Below, piece after piece: positions 46,396 through 58,259 of a DNA stretch of 64,000 bases. Position 1 is the stretch's first letter. Every line of letters begins with the position of its first letter. Source of the stretch: Polytrichum commune (Eukaryota; Streptophyta; Polytrichopsida; Polytrichales; Polytrichaceae). The DNA lies in assembly GCA_950295325.1 (NCBI GenBank), contig OX485805.1, forward strand, positions 4,650,501-4,714,500, given 5' to 3'. The translations under genes were made by a program, and so were the position numbers. The notes under the pieces are model-generated. The model was not told where the DNA came from. It did not search any database and saw only the letters and a list, made by a program, of their open reading frames with translations.

Positions 46396-48286
46396 GTGGC
46401 ACCATTGTACTCACTTGTTGACGGTTTAGAGATGACAGATAAGAGGTGTTGCCAAAAGGATGGTGCAAAACACCAGCAATTTCAATGCAGTGAAGGCAAC
46501 TTGGCAAGGGAAGATTACTGGGCGCCGCCCTCCACCGATGCTCTCGTGACCTTTCGTTCACAGTTCGCCGCGCGGGCTGAAATAGAAGCTCACATAGCTA
46601 CGGATAGCTGGTGGATTGACATGTGTAAGAAGCTTAGGCCAACAACTGAACTGCAATTAAACCGTTTCCTCCTCTAGTAGACTTAACTTACACTTTGTCG
46701 ACGTCAGGTGGGATCAGTCCTTCGATTGTTGCCAATTCTAATCTGTCTCTTGCAATACGCTAGCTAGCTGGGTGAAGAAGCTTGAGTAATCCATCAGACA
46801 CTGGAGGTTACTGGGTGCTCATTAGATTGCGCAGACTTAAAAAGGGACCACGAATCATCACCTCTCACAGATAGATCGGTGGAATGAGAAACCTGAAATG
46901 AATGATGGTCTCGCTCACGATCTTCAGGAGACATTAGGAAGAAAGTTGAGTACCTTATGGGTGGATGAATGACGAGGTTGCACTAGATCAAAACCTCAGG
47001 ATCCCCTGCAGCAGATTACTGATGGCTGTGGAAGGTTGCAATTTGCGAGTCTTGAGGAGGTTCAAGGGTGATGAATTCTGAGTTTAGGTAGACATTTTTA
47101 TATTTGTCGCCATTCTGTAAAGCTGTTGGCTGTTGCAGGTCTTTTTACAGGGGCTAACTTGTGAGATCTGGGGGTTAGACTGATATTCAGCGAAAGCAAG
47201 TTAGGATAGGTCGTTAGTGCAGGCCTGCAGTTCTATATTAATCGGATTGATCGACTAGCAACCTCCATAGGATCCAGGTTGGTGGTGATGATCCTGGATA
47301 GAATACTGTATTATGCACAAAGTATGAAACCAAGGTCTACTGCAACTTCACTTAGAAAACCTGGTGTGGTCATCCCATTGTCATTCACTCACTCACTTTT
47401 TACTGTTTTTTTAAGCTAGTGCTATGTGTGCTGCGATTTCAAGAGTTCGATCGAGCATTTCAACTACTCCTACAGTCACTTTCTGCTCCAGGGCCGGATA
47501 TTGGCCATATTAATTGTCCTGAGGTGGCAATTATCTGTAGTACTCGCAGAGGTCACCGTCTTTAGAACTTGGTTTGGAACTGCCACTATACCATTTCTAA
47601 GAAGCTTTTTTGTGGACTACTTTTTCATTATAAGAATTTTCAAGACTACAGATTCTAAGAAACTATATTGATTTTCTTAGAAGTGAAAATCAACACCTAC
47701 CAGAGGGTGGATTCTGGATGGTGCGTGACTCCTGTTTTAGAAAAATCGCTTTTAATTAGTTCTAAAACTTGGAATTGAAAATGTAAACATTTATCTAATT
47801 CAACCACAAACCGTATATTGAATGAACGGATTCCTCTCAATGCCTCTCAATCCCAAGCATGTTTCTCCTCTCTGTGCAAGACCAAACCCATTGATCCATT
47901 AGAGATATTAGTGCAAGCGAGTTAGAAGCAACTGTTCTAAAAGGAAAGGGAGAGTTGCCACCCTAATTACAGTGCAAAACCAAAATGGAAACGAATGTCA
48001 CATAACTTAGGCTAGCATTTAGCTTCGTGCATTGGTGCCAGGAGATCAATCAGGCTCACTCTTCAAGACTAGGGAATTACCCGTGCCACTATACTCAATC
48101 AGGATTCAGTCGTAGCCATATTATAATCTCCTCCAACATGAATCCGAATCCCAGGCTCTAGAGTCATAAGCGCCAAAGTCGCAGAAAGACTTACAAAGGC
48201 CTGCATAATTTAGGGTTTAGAGTACCAAGTAGTTGGGCCGCTATACTACCTTCTTCAGGGACTTGAACCGCAATTAATTATTCATC
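46396..48286. other. Upstream region of the AVT1 gene; one open frame of unknown meaning
   Basis: A 93-codon frame at 46396-46677 (plus) has a GC-rich middle with DYWAPPSTDALVTFRSQF and is followed by a GT-rich donor-like site near 46707. I recognise no family and cannot tell an exon from chance. The rest lacks coding signal and probably includes the AVT1 promoter and leader. Confidence 0.3.
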
Positions 48287-51200
48287 ATGGGCATACACTT
48301 GCAAGAGGACTCCGAAGCCGAAGAATCAGTCGGGCCCAGTGACAACAAGTTGGCGAGCCTATGGCCACAGAGTTTCGGCCGAACGATGGACATTTACTCG
48401 CGCTCCACGTCGCAACGAAGCCAACTCAACACCGAAGATCAATGCCGTCCAGGATCTGGTTCAGGATTCCTGCAGGAATCCAGTAATAATTGCAGCAGCA
48501 GTGCCTCCTCGACTCATGAACCAGAGAAAATCATCCGGGAGCCGCTGCTGTGGAATGATAATCATTGTGCAGCAGCCAACGATGGTGATTTGGAGACTGC
48601 AGATCAATTATGTGGGAGTAATTCGGAGGCAGATGGGAGCTCCTTTTCCCAGGCTTTGTTTAACGGCATGAATGTCCTTGCAGGTAACCTAATCTAAACC
48701 AAGGTATGTGGGTGGGCGTTATTCGGTGCCTCTTTTTGGATCTGCTAACCATTTTGTACTAATCGCATGTTTCATATCCTAAGAGAAGTGGGCTTGTCGA
48801 AAAAGAGTAACCATTAAGAATCATCTACCTTAAGTCACTTTTGATGCTTCTCATGGATTGATGATTTGTTACAACACAAAGAGGAGAAACGTCTTCCTTG
48901 GAATAAAAAATGTAGTAATTTCATCTCTTGCCTTAAAGATGTTGCCCAGTAGTCCTGCACTATGAATTAAGACAGCTCGTCTTTGGCCAATGTTGAATTG
49001 AAGTATGCATTCTTTACAAACAGAAAGCAGGTGGCACAAATGGGACACAAATGCAGTAGAATTTCAGCGTAATTGGAGCCTTAGGGCCTCATTAGAGCCA
49101 TTCCGAGTTTGGGTTTCTCAGATGACCTCAATTCTTCATGAGTGATCTACTACTCTGGAATTACAGATTGCTGGTTTAACATGTTGAGTCTCTATCACCA
49201 GGCCAATAAGTTATGTTTTTGGATTCATGTCCACTTTGTAAGTGCATGGTGTGGTGCATTCTTCACCCCAACCATGCTATTGTTTAAATCCGCTATTGTC
49301 CACCCGATCGTTGTGGGAGTCACGGGGTTAACCGGTCATCTCAGAAGTTTTAAAAACAGTAACATTGATGTTTTTCTTGTACACCGGCATGGATGGGAGC
49401 CCATTCTTCCTTATCTTGATCATGTTTTTATGAAGTGTCAAGGTAGGGTTATTTTCTTCCTTTCGGAAGGTGGGCTCTTTTGTACATCATAATCAAGTTT
49501 TGCGGGAGTACATAGTAAGTGCAGCTATGGATTGATTGCGTTGTTTGGGCATAGTGTGCAGTTCGGGTTTGGATGGGTGAGTGGCCGAAAGATGTTTTTT
49601 CGGTGTTTGCCCATGTATTTTAACGTACCGGAATTCTAGTATTTGTTTGATTTGTGCATCAAAGATGTCGGGGGTTTTCCAAAAGTATTTGGATAATTTA
49701 TGGTTGATTACGTTGTTGGAAACCCATTCATCTACATATGGGTATTTGGTTGAGCAAGTGTTAGTTAAAAAAAATTGTTGTTTTTGTTTAATGTGGCATG
49801 TAGATTTTGGATTTCTCTTTTTTGTTCTTATGTTGGGATTCCATTGAGTTGGTATGGTGTGCTATGAGCTTGGGTTGTGTGGAGCTAGGTTTGTTTAGGG
49901 TGGTTCCGTCATCTACTAGTCGATTTGGGATTTCGTTTCCTATGATGCTGGTGTGTACTCTAACTTTTTGCAATGTTATCTTGTGTAGAGACCACATGAT
50001 TTGGTTAACTATAGTTGCTATGAGTAGTTTGGTGGGGTGGTTGTGTTGGGGGGAGGTCTGGTGTCATATGTGATTATTTATTAAGTAAATACTATTGAAT
50101 CTATATGTGAGGATGAAGATATCATGTGTATAGTGTTTCGTGTTGGATACGGCTATAAGTATAGCATTTGGTTCAACTCAGAGTATGTTTTGTAGTCCAA
50201 GGAGTCTTTCTGCAATTCAGAGGTCAAATGTTTTTGGACCATATACATTGGAACTAGTGGTATTTCCAATGCCATGTTTGTCTAGGGAGATGAATGAGTC
50301 AATAGTGTTGATGCACATCTGCAATGTGTATTTAAGGGGATGAGTTCAATGTGATGTGTTGGGGAAGGGGGGTGGGGAGTGTGTGGTTGCTGGAAGTGTA
50401 CTTGGTGGCTCTTGAAGTGTACTTGGGGGCGTTCCTTGTATGTGGTTGACTTTAATGTGTGCATTATAGAGTTCAAGTATGTTGGTTGTGAGTGCATTCA
50501 AGAGTTTTTGGTTGCATGGATAAATTGTTCAGTTGGATACATGTATCAAGGAGTTTGATGAGCTTAGTAGGGGATTTGGAATGATGGTTGGGGCTGCTAG
50601 GAATAATCCATCTCATAATTGGGGGGGGGGGGGGGGTTGAGTCTCTAGTTCTTGAAGCATTCACAATGTTCTTGAAACATTGTTTACCCATGGATCCCCA
50701 CCTTCAAGATGGTGCGCAATAATCTTTGTTGAATGGATATATAACATAACATTGGAACCAACCTTTCAATGATGGTATGTGCATTCTATTAGCACTTGTT
50801 TTCCGGTGGACCCTATCACCTAATGGTAGTCCATCCAATCACAGTGGGGGCATGCGGGTGAATTGGACATTTTCAATCAACCATGTGGGAATCTACATGC
50901 TTGCCCTTGGGGGAGAAGGATGCTAGTCCGCTTGTCAACGCCCACTCAAGGTGTTCACCTTCGAAACGAGGCAAGATCCTTTGGGGTCCTTTAATTCTCG
51001 TAATGCCCATTTCGGGATTACATATAACCTTAGACACCATAGTTCACGTTGGTGCTAACATCAGAGTCGTGTTTCTTTCTATGTGCATTCTAATGAACTA
51101 TCTCTTATCATAGACCTACCTAATTCCAACATAACGGGAAGAGGATGGACACCTACATTTGAATGGACTATAGTTAGGTGCGGATCTAAGAACGGACACC

Positions 51201-54200
51201 GAAAACTAAGAGAAATTCGACTACATGCTCAGAATATGCTAACCGTTCCAAACGCAACAGTCAACAAAATTGGGGGGAGGGGGAAGGGCTACACGACCAC
51301 TTAATGAGCACGAGGAATCTTCACTCTGATAATGAACAAGAAATTCATGAGAGCGCTCCAGAAAGTATGAGGCAAATGGCTTCGGGCACTATTTGGATCA
51401 TCTTGTACTCATCGCGTCACTGATTCAATGTCCGATGTTCGGTACCTTCTTAAGATTGTGCATTCGGGCGACAAATTCCGTCAACTTCCTTGTGTGCTGC
51501 AATGCAGGTGTTGGCATCCTGTCGACGCCCTATGCCGCCGCCCAAGGTGGGTGGTTGGGCCTCACCCTCCTCCTCGCGTTCGCCATCACCTGCTGCTACA
51601 CCGCCATCCTCCTCCGCCGGTGCATGGACTCCTCCGCGACCATCCACAGCTACCCGGACGTCGGCGAGGCCGCATTCGGGAGATGGGGCCGCTGGGTCAC
51701 CTCGATCATGCTCTACTTGGAGCTGTACGCGGTGGCGATCGAGTTCCTCATCCTCGAGGGGGACAATCTGGCGCAGTTGTTCCCGGCCGCCGCCATCTCC
51801 ATCCACCAGCCCTTCGTCAACATCGCCCTGGACCCGAAGAAGGTGTTTGTGGTCGCGTCCGCACTGGCCATGCTCCCCACCGTGTGGCTCCGGGAGCTCC
51901 GCGTCTTGTCGTACGTCTCCGCGGGCGGGGTCGTGGCGTCGGGGCTCCTCGTCGCGGCCGTGGGCTGGGTCGGGGCGTTCGAGGGCGTCGGGTTCCGTCA
52001 CCGGGGCGCCTTGCTCAACTTGCGAGGCTTGCCGGTAGCAGTGGGACTTTATAGCTTCTGTTACTGCGGCCACGCCGTCTTCCCCAGCATCTACGGCTCC
52101 ATGCGCCATCGCCAGCAATTCACCAAGGTTAGTTTTGCATGTCACCACCCGCACACGGTGATCGGGGAGATTTTTGGGCACAGTCGCTCGAGATCCTAGA
52201 GTGTTTCCAAGTCCAACCGGTCACATGCATGTTGACATCTTTGCGTTCGGGGGAGATTTTTGGGCACAGTTGCTAGAGATCCTAGAGTGTTTCCAAGTCC
52301 AAACGGTTACATGTTGACATCTTTGTGTTCGGGGAAGATTTTTGGGCATAATCGCTCGAGATCCTAGAGTGTTTCCAAGTCCAACCGGTTACATGTTGAC
52401 AGCTTTGTGTTCGGGGAGATTTTTGGGCATAGTCGCTCGAGATCCTAAAGTGTTTCCAAGTTCAACTGATAACATGATGACATCTTTCAGTTTGTCTTTA
52501 TTAAATTATTGGGTATATTCCATAAATTCTTCTAAACTGATCGGTAATTTTCTTCTAGTCTTGAACGTCAACCGGATATTTCTCAAACTCAGCTGGTTCA
52601 TCTGTAACTACACTAAATATGATATTTAGTGCCACCGATTCTAATTGTCTTGCTCAGTACCAATTAGAAACCACGGTATAGTGTCACCAACACTAAATGT
52701 TAACTCAACAGTATTTGTCATTCCTTGTAAATTTTTTGGGGGAATTCTAGATTTAGAGTGTTGCAATTACGCAATTACTATCACTTACCAAGTGATTTTT
52801 CATCCAAATTTCAATCATCTATGACAATATTTCATCACAAGTTGCTGACAAGAGAAAGGTACACTAAAAAGGAGATTTAGTGTTTCATACACTAAATACG
52901 AATGCATACACTAAATGTCAATAACCCTAAATGTACAGTCAAACACTAAATATTAACTATGGTAATATGTGGAAGTTATATGTTTGAATTTAGTGTTAGT
53001 AAGGATATGCAGTCTTGAACTTCAACCGGTTATTTCTCAAACTCAACCGGTTCATTTGTAATTAACTGCCGGTTCTCCCCCATCATTGTACGATATGACA
53101 TTAAATAACATATTTAGTGTAGTAGTTGGAACTCCCTATCCCTTGACCACACATAAGGTAGGTGGGTCTAAAATCATGAATATTTTTGTCCCACTAGCCA
53201 CTTCTCTAGGATATAAAACAAGCCATTAGTACAAGATGGTTACCAACTCCAAATCAAGGTTGTAGCCACGTTCCTCATAACTTTTGGAGCTCATAAATGA
53301 ACATCTTAGTCATTATCAAAGTGAAGATTCTTGCGCTCATTGAACAGTCATATGGGTCCTCCCAATTATATTAACTATTGAGCTTAGAATGGTTATCATA
53401 TTTTGAGCACATAATCCAATCCCTTTTGAACACTTGTGTTGTTTGGCATCCGTTCAACAATTCACCAAGGTTAGTTCTATTTTCACCACATATAATGAAG
53501 GCGGGTCTTAAATGCTTATTTTTTCCGACTAGCCCGCTTCTCCTTGGATATGAAACATGCGATTAGTACAAGATGGTTACCAAATCCACTTTCCTCATAA
53601 AATTTTGGAGGTCATATATGATTATCTTATTCATTCTCAAAGTGGATACTCTTGTGCTCATTAAGCGGTCATATAGGTCCCCCAAATTATGCTCACTATT
53701 GAGCCGAAAATGATTATCATATTTTGAGCATGTCATCCAATCTCTTTCAAACACTGTCTTGTTTGGCATCCATTCTTGGAGCCATAAAACTAGATCACTA
53801 ACCACTCGAATACAGGTGTCCAAATTGGGCATCACGTCTACCTCATGAGATGCTGATGATTTTGATTTGGAATTTGATTTGAATTCCTGATGTCTAGAGA
53901 GCTTCGATTCTTGTTTTTGCAGGTTCTGGTGATCTGCTTCATCTTGTGCACGCTGATGTATGGCGGCATTGCGGTGATGGGCTACCTCATGTTTGGTGAC
54001 GACCTTGAATCCCAAATCACTCTGAACCTACCCCGAGAGGCTCCAGCGTCTCATTTTGCAATCTGGGTAACACTCGTGAATCCTTTTGCGAAATATGCCC
54101 TCACACTCACACCCTTGGCGGTGGCATTGGAAGAGTTTTTGCCCCATTCTATGTCGTGTTCGAGGAAAGCCATTGAATTTTGGGGCAGGATCTTGAGGAC

Positions 54201-54471
54201 TTTGCTCGTAATTAGCACGGTGATGGTTGCCCTTGCAGTCCCCTTCTTCGGCCTCCTCATGGCATTCATTGGCTCCTTCCTGAGCGTGGCCGTGTCCATC
54301 CATCTGCCTTGCTTTTGCTACTTGGCAATCTTTGGGCGGCAGTTGTCGAGATGGGAGACATTGCTCGTGGTGGCCATTCTTATTCTTGGGGTTTTTGTCG
54401 GGATCGTGGGGACGTATTTCTCGGTCATGGCAATTGTAGATAAGTACGATATTGAACCAAAAATTATATGA
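48287..54471 (+). CDS. AVT1: Vacuolar-type amino acid transporter, AVT1 family, three exons
   Basis: Spliced model: 48287-48683, 51508-52127, 53923-54471; 521 residues, all junctions GT-AG and in frame (GCA G|GT between exons 1 and 2). The Ser-rich cytosolic N-terminus (about 125 residues) contains the AVT1-like SLWPQSFGRTMDIYS. The membrane core starts with NGMNVLAGVGILSTPYAAAQ, then GGWLGLTLLLAFAITCCYTA, LYLELYAVAIEFLILEGDNL, LPTVWLRELRVLSYVSAGGV, GLYSFCYCGHAVFPSIYGSM (exon 2), GGIAVMGYLMFGDDLESQIT, NPFAKYALTLTPLAVALEE and a hydrophobic C-terminal half, about 11 membrane segments in all. Members of this AAAP family move neutral amino acids across the tonoplast with protons. Exon 2 is strikingly GC-rich compared with exons 1 and 3 and the introns. 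Introns are 2.8 and 1.8 kb and packed with repeats. Family assignment firm; substrate inferred. Confidence 0.93.
49290..50700 (-). mobile_element. Decayed LINE 3' region (RNase H and C-terminal part) in AVT1 intron 1
   Basis: On the minus strand, 49997-49790 encodes VRVHTSIIGNEIPNRLVDDG, an RNase-H-like pattern (V..H..I.GNE.AD.LA..G) followed by PSSTQPKLIAHHT. Further downstream, 49620-49500 encodes KHRKNIFRPLTHPNPNCTLC and NNAINP then a stop, the Cys-rich tail of this LINE class. Upstream pieces at 50.3-50.7 kb are broken by stops. It is antisense to the host gene. A related relic at 58.3-59.5 kb carries the corresponding tail. Confidence 0.6.
50701..51507. other. Remaining AVT1 intron 1
   Basis: The right part holds an old copy of the dispersed repeat (GACACCTACATTTGAATGG, GGATCTAAGAACGGACACC). 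The acceptor is TGCAATGCAG at 51498-51507. Confidence 0.5.
52155..52490. repeat. Four-unit tandem array, about 83 bp per unit, in AVT1 intron 2
   Basis: Units begin GGGGAGATTTTTGGGCANAG, continue CGAGATCCTAGAGTGTTTCC and AAGTCCAACCGGTTACATG, and end TTGACATCTTTGTGTTC. Four copies run from about 52163 to 52490, with the last more diverged. The single-unit relative at 2.8 kb shows that the unit is part of a dispersed element expanded here. Confidence 0.9.
52609..53134 (+). mobile_element. TAGTGTC-family MITE copy E with internal insertion, in AVT1 intron 2
   Basis: The left terminus ACACTAAATATGATATTTAG and the left interior match copy C to about 52860. A stretch rich in ACACTAAATRY motifs and AACCGGTT repeat sequence follows (to about 53090), and a terminus AATAACATATTTAGTGTAG ends near 53134. 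Probably nested or rearranged with the AACCGGTT repeat. Confidence 0.6.
53145..53785. repeat. Two direct copies of a 310-bp repeat in AVT1 intron 2
   Basis: Both units share ATTAGTACAAGATGGTTACC, TTTTGGAGNTCATA, CATATNGGTCC, TATCATATTTTGAGCA and GTTTGGCATCC. The first ends in a 19-bp copy of the exon-2/intron junction. Related units lie just 3' of the gene (54820-55140) and at 35 and 39 kb. Confidence 0.85.
53458..53476 (+). promoter_or_regulatory. Copy of the AVT1 exon-2 splice-donor junction
   Basis: CAATTCACCAAGGTTAGTT is identical to 52116-52134, which spans the last 12 bases of exon 2 and the donor. It lies between the two 310-bp units. It could act as a decoy or alternative 5' splice site, although no open exon precedes it. 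Confidence 0.55.
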
Positions 54472-54819
54472 AGAACGCTACCTGTGGCTCTATTAATGTG
54501 AGCACTTCCAATTCCCAGAACCGGAATAGAGGTCCAAGGTGGATTCTCTCTTACTCTTTGACTGATCAGATTAGCCCTCCTGATTGATTCAATAGGTGTT
54601 GGATATGTCCAGCTCATTTAATTGAGGTCACCCCCCATTTGGGTGCTACATTCAACATTGTAGTGCTTAGTGTTCAAAGCTGGAATCAGTTCAATATGAA
54701 GAAAATAATTGTAATTTTGTGTTACCGTGTTCAGAAACTAATTCCAAACTTATGGACTGGATTCAAGTCCAGGTTTCTCATACCCAATTCATGCCTGTAA
54801 CAATTTGCCTCACCAATTT

Positions 54820-55140
54820 TTAGACTCATATGAATGCCTTTGTTCATTATCAAAGTGAAGATTCTCCTCCACATTATGTGGTCATATAGGACCTTCCAAT
54901 CATGATGACTGTAGAGCCTAGGATAATTAGTCATATTTTGAGCACATGCTCGATATCTCTTGAGCGCATGTCTTTCTGGTGTCTGTTCTTAGATTCACAT
55001 CTCAGCACATCCCGCTCTTTTATAGTGTCCAGATTGATGGCTATGTTTGATTCAGGCAGATCTACCTTATGCATAAGCAAAGTATGCATTTATTTGGGCC
55101 ACCTCCGTGACCAAAACGAGATGTACACTCCAAAGACATT
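54820..55140. repeat. Dispersed repeat copy 3' of AVT1
   Basis: CATTATCAAAGTGAAGATTC, GGTCATATAGGACCTTCCAA, TCATATTTTGAGCACATGCT and GTGTCTGTTCTTAGATTCAC follow the order seen in intron 2 and at 39 kb. Confidence 0.65.
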
Positions 55141-55969
55141 TCAGTGCAACAGGAATAAGTCAAAACAACTCTGAATACAAAGACATGTCCTACAATTGCA
55201 GTCCAAAGGATTGCTGCTTGGTTGTCATTCCTCTAAAACCTCTTCCTGTACTGAGGGTAATCAGAACATTGACCTCAACAAGTGAGGGCTGAATGCAGAG
55301 AGACTGAACGCTCTTCCTATGGTCAGGAAAGTTCTACATTACAAACTCCACAGATGCTAAAAGAAAAAGAAAAAGTTAGATAGAACTCCTGTGGCCTCTG
55401 AAGTGCTTGCAGGATGCAACATGACACACCCAAATCAAACTGTAGCCAAGTAATACAATCACTACAGTACTCACTACTCACTTGAAAATATCTTCAATCC
55501 TATCCGATACATTCGCACAGGAACGTCCCTGCACATATATGCTTGGGTGATACTCAAATTGAAGTAGAGCAACTCAACATGGTTTGACTTCTCAAGATGC
55601 ATTCTACATGACATTCTCAAGAACATCACACTCCTAACAATTCAAGTGTCTCCTTGAAAAGATATTTAAACAGAATGATACAAGCTCACTGGAGCATCAC
55701 AAATAGCTAGAACAAATTAATATTCCTTGTCCCAGATGTGAACTCCAAATTGCTATTTGAGATGTGAAAGTACTACGGAGCACTGGTAGCCACATACTCC
55801 ATACAAGAACATCAAGGAATCTAGAATTCCCATACATTTGAGACCTGCGTTGCAAAAAGACAATGGCACTCAAGTGCATAACCATCATCATTGAAAATGA
55901 AAACTGGCTAATTGCAATTCTCAGGCATCACCAAGTATGTTTTAGCAACTTTTAACACCAGACTCTCCG
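55141..55969. other. No gene supported
   Basis: No recognisable exon; the right part may be 3' flank of bL12m copy 2. Confidence 0.3.
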
Positions 55970-56590
55970 TACAGGATCAGCTCCAAAGAAACAATTTACT
56001 GGTGAATGTCCTTCTATTGATCAGCCGAGAAGAGCAAATGTTAAACATATATACTTCAATCACAATTAAACTGTCCCACCTCCCACTGAGAAATCTCATA
56101 ACTGTTGCTGAAATGTGCAGCAGAGCATCATAAGAAAATATCTCATCTTTTCTGATGCTTGTGAAATCTACATGCAATAGACCTCTGTAATGTGATGAAA
56201 CAGATTCAACACGATGATCATATTAGACCCTCTTAGCACTCAAAAAGCTTCTCAAAATCGTTACAATTGACATAATCTCAACATTGAGAGGGTGCGGATA
56301 CAAAGGCATTTTTCTACATGATTTGATATTTGATGCTGGGATGAAAATATAGATCCAGTATCAAAATTGCAAATGCTGAATGAACAGCCTTGAAAAGAAA
56401 GATGGTCATTTAAAGAGAAGAAAACTACAATGTGAAACGCGAATGGTGCAGAGAGAGCTAGGGAAACAAATTGATTTCACTACATGTCCTCTTGAGAGGC
56501 AAAGTAGCTGGCGCATTGCAAAACCCTGCAGGGTGGGATGAATTGGTGAGCTTGCTCACAAGAAATGTGCACGCTGCTAACTAACCAGAC

Positions 56591-57199
56591 TCACTCCATT
56601 ACCACTGTAGCTCCCACCGTCTTCAGCTTCTCAATAATTTGCTCTGCCTCCTCCTTGCTCACTCCCGATTTCAATACGATTGGCGCCTTCTCCACCAGCT
56701 CCTTGGCTTCCTTCAGCCCTAATGCGGTGAATGTGCGGACCTCCTTGATGATTTTGATCTTGGAGGCTGCATCGAATTTCTCCAGCTTCACATCGAAGGA
56801 AGTCTTCTCCACTTTCTTCTCCTCCTCCACAGCGGCACCGCCTGCACCACCCCCCATCATTCCCATCCCAGGCATCATCCCCATGGGCATCATGCCCATC
56901 CCCGTTGGCAACCCTAATTTTTTCTTCAACAAGGTTGTCAGATCCGACACTTCGAGGAGCGTCAGTGTCGAGATTTCCTCGGCAAGCCTTTGAATCTTCT
57001 CGGATGGAGGGGTCCTGGCCTCCGTGGGGTCATAGTCAGGCTCCCTGGCTGCGGAACTGCTTAAAAACCTAGACGATCTCTTCGCATTTTCTATAACCGG
57101 AGATTCATATTGACTAAGAGAGGGGGTAGGTCGCCCTGCTACATGACGAATGGACCGAAACAGAGAGGACCTGGCTGGACTAGACAAAAATCGACTCAT
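56591..57199 (-). CDS. Mitochondrial large-subunit ribosomal protein bL12m (L7/L12), copy 2
   Basis: Intron-free frame of 202 residues from Met at 57199 (an in-frame Met at 57238 would add 13 residues not shared with copy 1). The domain plan equals copy 1: presequence ending around [13 protein letters not shown], dimerisation helix region, Met/Gly hinge (here GGGAGGAA where copy 1 has GGCAGSAA) and a C-terminal domain identical to copy 1 over its whole length. In the mature part only a few residues differ (RLAEE for RIVEE plus the hinge), while the presequence has many changes, so both copies look constrained and functional. Copy 1 carries an unusual Cys in the hinge; copy 2 keeps the typical Gly. 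Telo-box motifs lie upstream at 57375-57400. Confidence 0.93.
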   Translation of the reverse strand: MSRFLSSPARSSLFRSIRHVAGRPTPSLSQYESPVIENAKRSSRFLSSSAAREPDYDPTEARTPPSEKIQRLAEEISTLTLLEVSDLTTLLKKKLGLPTGMGMMPMGMMPGMGMMGGGAGGAAVEEEKKVEKTSFDVKLEKFDAASKIKIIKEVRTFTALGLKEAKELVEKAPIVLKSGVSKEEAEQIIEKLKTVGATVVME

Positions 57200-57374
57200 T
57201 GCACCCCCAAATTCTCTGCCTTTACCTCCCTTCTCCAAAATCTCATGTGCATGCCAATGACTACTAAACCCTCGCCATCCTCATCATATCCTTTCTTCCA
57301 ACGGTTCTCCGATTTCTCTCTTCCCACACAACTGTCCTCTGAACTCTCAGTCTGACATGGACACAGGAGAGGAG

Positions 57375-57400
57375 CCCTAAACCCTAAACCTTAAACCCTG
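57375..57400. promoter_or_regulatory. Telo-box-like cluster upstream of bL12m copy 2
   Basis: CCCTAAACCCTAAACCTTAA followed by ACCCTG repeats, about 180 bp from the start codon, in the same place as in copy 1. Such motifs are typical of plant ribosomal-protein promoters. Confidence 0.6.
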
Positions 57401-58259
57401 AACTCTGAACCCTGAGAACTCTTGAAACCTTGGCAAACCCCACCGCTGCAAAAGCCACTTGTGGAGATAAAACCTCAAAGTCTAGACACAGAGGTGGCTA
57501 CAAAGTCGTCAAGAGCCTCAACGCTCCCTCATGGTAGGTGTAATCACCCGAAACAGAGGTTGTATTGGCAGAAAGTGATGATGATGCCAAATGAAATGGG
57601 ACTGAAAAATCTGCCCGATTCTCGAGCAAACTACGAGGAGAGGTGTGCGGGCAGTGAGCTACCATGGATTGCGAGGTGTGAAGAACCACCGCACCGGATG
57701 CATCGACACGCACACACCCCTAAACCTGCCTTCCTCGCTCGCACTCCTCTTCTCTCCTTCGTGTCTCTCTCTCTCTCTCGCGCCGCCAGAACCCTTTCCT
57801 GAAGAATATCAAAGTACTCGTAGATTCTTACCATCTCAACAAGAAACGAAGATTCATCCCGTGATCTACAGAAAGCATGGATATCAAGCCCCAGTCCTGA
57901 AGATTACGAAAGAACTCGCAGATTTTCTGTACTCCTCCTAGACTCAACATGCGCAGAAGATTCAGCGGATTATGTACATTATCGTATAGTCTCAACCCCC
58001 TACTCCCTAGATGTTCCCTCGTTGGGATTCGTGACGTGGTAGCCATTGGAAGAGTTTCGATGTGAGATGTAACCTTGTCTGGACACTCTTTTGTTCCAAA
58101 AGATGACCATGTTTGTGTTCTAACTTAGAGGTCCGATGTGTTTGCAGTTCCAATGTTTTGGTTCACTGGACACATGCAAGGTTCAAGGCATGTGACATGA
58201 TAACCTCCCATGACCTGGATTGGAGGTGTCAGTACACACTGTTGTCATTCCATATTTTC

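Larger units (their letters stand above)
55970..57840. repeat. Segmental duplication copy 2 (bL12m gene plus flanks)
   Basis: Partner of 22035-23850 in the same orientation, 34 kb away. The shared flank blocks listed for copy 1 recur in the same order; the 3' flank is more diverged than the coding exon. Confidence 0.8.

Noticed and set aside
48339-48671. 110-codon frame overlapping AVT1 exon 1
   Set aside because: Alternate frame of a real exon; the chosen frame splices in phase to exon 2 and has the N-terminal AVT1-like motif.
51450-52181. Long open frames (up to 243 codons) in other frames and on the minus strand over AVT1 exon 2
   Set aside because: They are shadows produced by the high GC of the true exon, whose plus-strand frame encodes clear AVT1 membrane segments.
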